This document shows positions 6,133 through 6,696 of a stretch of DNA of 6,696 nt, piece by piece. Numbering within the stretch: the stretch's first letter is position 1; the number at the start of each line of letters is the position of its first letter. The notes below the pieces were generated by a model. That model searched no databases. It was not told where the DNA came from and worked only from the letters and a program-made list of their open reading frames with translations. Position numbers and translations under genes: made by a program. Source of the DNA: Verrucomicrobiota bacterium (GTDB lineage: Bacteria; Verrucomicrobiota; Lentisphaeria; Oligosphaerales; Oligosphaeraceae); the NCBI GenBank assembly GCA_022709995.1, contig JAKLHU010000121.1:1-6696 (forward strand), read 5' to 3'.

Positions 6133-6197
6133 GATGGCTTTCCGGGTCTGGTGGCGGTGGCTCGGGTGAAATGGTTGTGCAAATGGGCGCAAACGAA

Positions 6198-6205
6198 AAC
6201 CGGTT
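6198..6205. promoter_or_regulatory. Possible operator core upstream of the isomerase gene
   Basis: AACCGGTT is an 8-bp perfect palindrome within an A/T-rich context, about 66 bp upstream of the isomerase start. LacI/GntR-like regulators of sugar genes often bind palindromes with a CG or CCGG centre. The flanks are only partly symmetric and no clear promoter boxes are visible, so this is a weak candidate. Confidence 0.22.
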
Positions 6206-6209
6206 GTTA

Positions 6210-6233
6210 CTGTCCATGGCTTGGTTTGGACAG
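6210..6233. repeat. Inverted repeat upstream of the isomerase gene
   Basis: CTGTCCA (6210-6216) and TGGACAG (6227-6233) are perfect 7-bp inverted arms separated by 10 bp, located 78-101 bp before the isomerase start and about 38 bp after the upstream gene's stop. No T-run follows on the minus strand. It may be an operator for the isomerase/oxidoreductase genes or a 3' stem of the upstream transcript. Confidence 0.4.
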
Positions 6234-6270
6234 GGAAGATGGGCTGGTTGGCGGCGGGGCCAAGGGCCGT

Positions 6271-6696
6271 TCAGAACTGCTGCATCAAGTCCATGACGAT
6301 GCGGACGGCGCCGGTAAGCATGGCCAGGCAGGCGGCGACGGCGGCGATGGTTTCGACCATCCCGGGACCCTTGTTAACGGCTGGTTCCGGCGTTCTGGCG
6401 CTCGCGTTCGCTGCCGGCGTTTCCGTGACTGTAGCTTTGGCTTCCGCGGCGGCCGGCGCCGCGGCGGCCGGCAGCGGCACGGCCTGGGTGGCGGCACTGC
6501 TGAGGGTTTTGCCCTCTCCGGTTTTTATTTTCAGGCCGCCTTTTTTTTCTTCTGGCGCCGGTGGCGGCACGGCTTGGGTGGTCCCGGCTTGGACAGGGGG
6601 CGCGGCAGGGGGCGCGGCAGGGGGCGCGGCAGGGGCGGCTCCCGGTGCCGGGGCTTCTTTTTTTAAGGTGAGCTTGAGGTTGGAGTTCGGCAGGGG
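6271..6696 (-). CDS. Pro/Ala-rich, probably tail-anchored membrane protein, 5'-partial
   Basis: The frame is open to the right edge, so the N-terminus is missing and 141 residues are visible; an internal GTG at 6570 is not a convincing start because the same repeat style continues upstream. Visible segments run 'NLKLTLKKEAPAPG', a Pro/Ala linker with AAPP three times, 'TTQAVPPPAPEEKKGGLKIK', 'TGEGKTLSSAATQAVPLPAA', an Ala/Thr/Glu-rich stretch, then 'NKGPGMVETIAAVAACLAML' followed by 'TGAVRIVMDLMQQF' and the stop. The last 30 residues form a single hydrophobic helix with almost nothing after it, suggesting a C-terminal membrane anchor with a long disordered region before it. TQAVP and the 'LK(L/I)' plus Lys motif occur twice, so the protein is built of degenerate repeats. 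Proteins of this style are, as I recall, common in Lentisphaerota genomes with no known function. It lies 138 bp upstream of the isomerase gene on the same strand. Confidence 0.72.
   Translation of the reverse strand, partial: PLPNSNLKLTLKKEAPAPGAAPAAPPAAPPAAPPVQAGTTQAVPPPAPEEKKGGLKIKTGEGKTLSSAATQAVPLPAAAAPAAAEAKATVTETPAANASARTPEPAVNKGPGMVETIAAVAACLAMLTGAVRIVMDLMQQF
6595..6630 (-). repeat. 12-bp tandem repeat, three exact copies
   Basis: The plus-strand unit AGGGGGCGCGGC occurs three times without change at 6595-6606, 6607-6618 and 6619-6630, followed by a decayed fourth copy starting at 6631. On the coding minus strand each unit gives Ala-Ala-Pro-Pro. Its length is a multiple of three, so copy-number changes would alter linker length without shifting frame. 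Confidence 0.85.

Noticed and set aside
5707..6666. Plus-strand open frame of 319 codons
   Set aside because: It spans two minus-strand genes and the gap between them, and ends in Gly/Arg repeats that are the antisense of Pro/Ala codons. There is no ribosome binding site or recognisable domain.

Overview
The window is GC-rich chromosomal DNA, probably from the Lentisphaerota/Victivallales or a close PVC-superphylum relative. That assignment is inferred from gene style: a stalk-like plus discoidin protein, a Pro/Ala-rich protein with Lys-rich 'LKLTLKK'-type segments and a C-terminal membrane anchor, a paired sugar isomerase and Gfo/Idh/MocA oxidoreductase, and a prepilin-like remnant. No rRNA or other taxonomic marker is present. 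The high GC produces long antisense open frames opposite nearly every real gene; I treat all of these as shadows.

Left part (1-1123): the 3' end of a plus-strand gene for an extracellular-type protein (copper-amine-oxidase-N/stalk-like module followed by an F5/8 discoidin-like module). A 435-bp convergent non-coding stretch follows, whose one striking element is a perfect 25-bp interrupted palindrome (856-880).

Middle (1124-4100): a minus-strand gene encoding two GNAT acetyltransferase domains in one chain, then on the plus strand a RhlE-type DEAD-box RNA helicase with a basic repetitive tail, closed by a strong intrinsic terminator (4061-4100). The ~400 bp between these divergent genes is not plain spacer. 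On the minus strand it carries a long, start-less open frame with convincing coding texture, best read as the 3' remnant of a prepilin-like gene truncated next to the helicase and running into the GNAT gene.

Right part (4101-6696), all on the minus strand: a Pro/Ala-rich, probably tail-anchored protein running off the right edge, then a hydroxypyruvate-isomerase-like TIM-barrel protein, then a Gfo/Idh/MocA NAD(P)-dependent oxidoreductase with an odd Cys4 plus Lys/Ala tail. The last two plausibly work together in sugar or sugar-acid catabolism, isomerisation beside redox, although 128 bp separates them. I see no mobile element, CRISPR array, tRNA or rRNA, and no clear new multi-gene system. 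The most unusual items are the prepilin-like remnant, the oxidoreductase tail and the isolated perfect palindrome.
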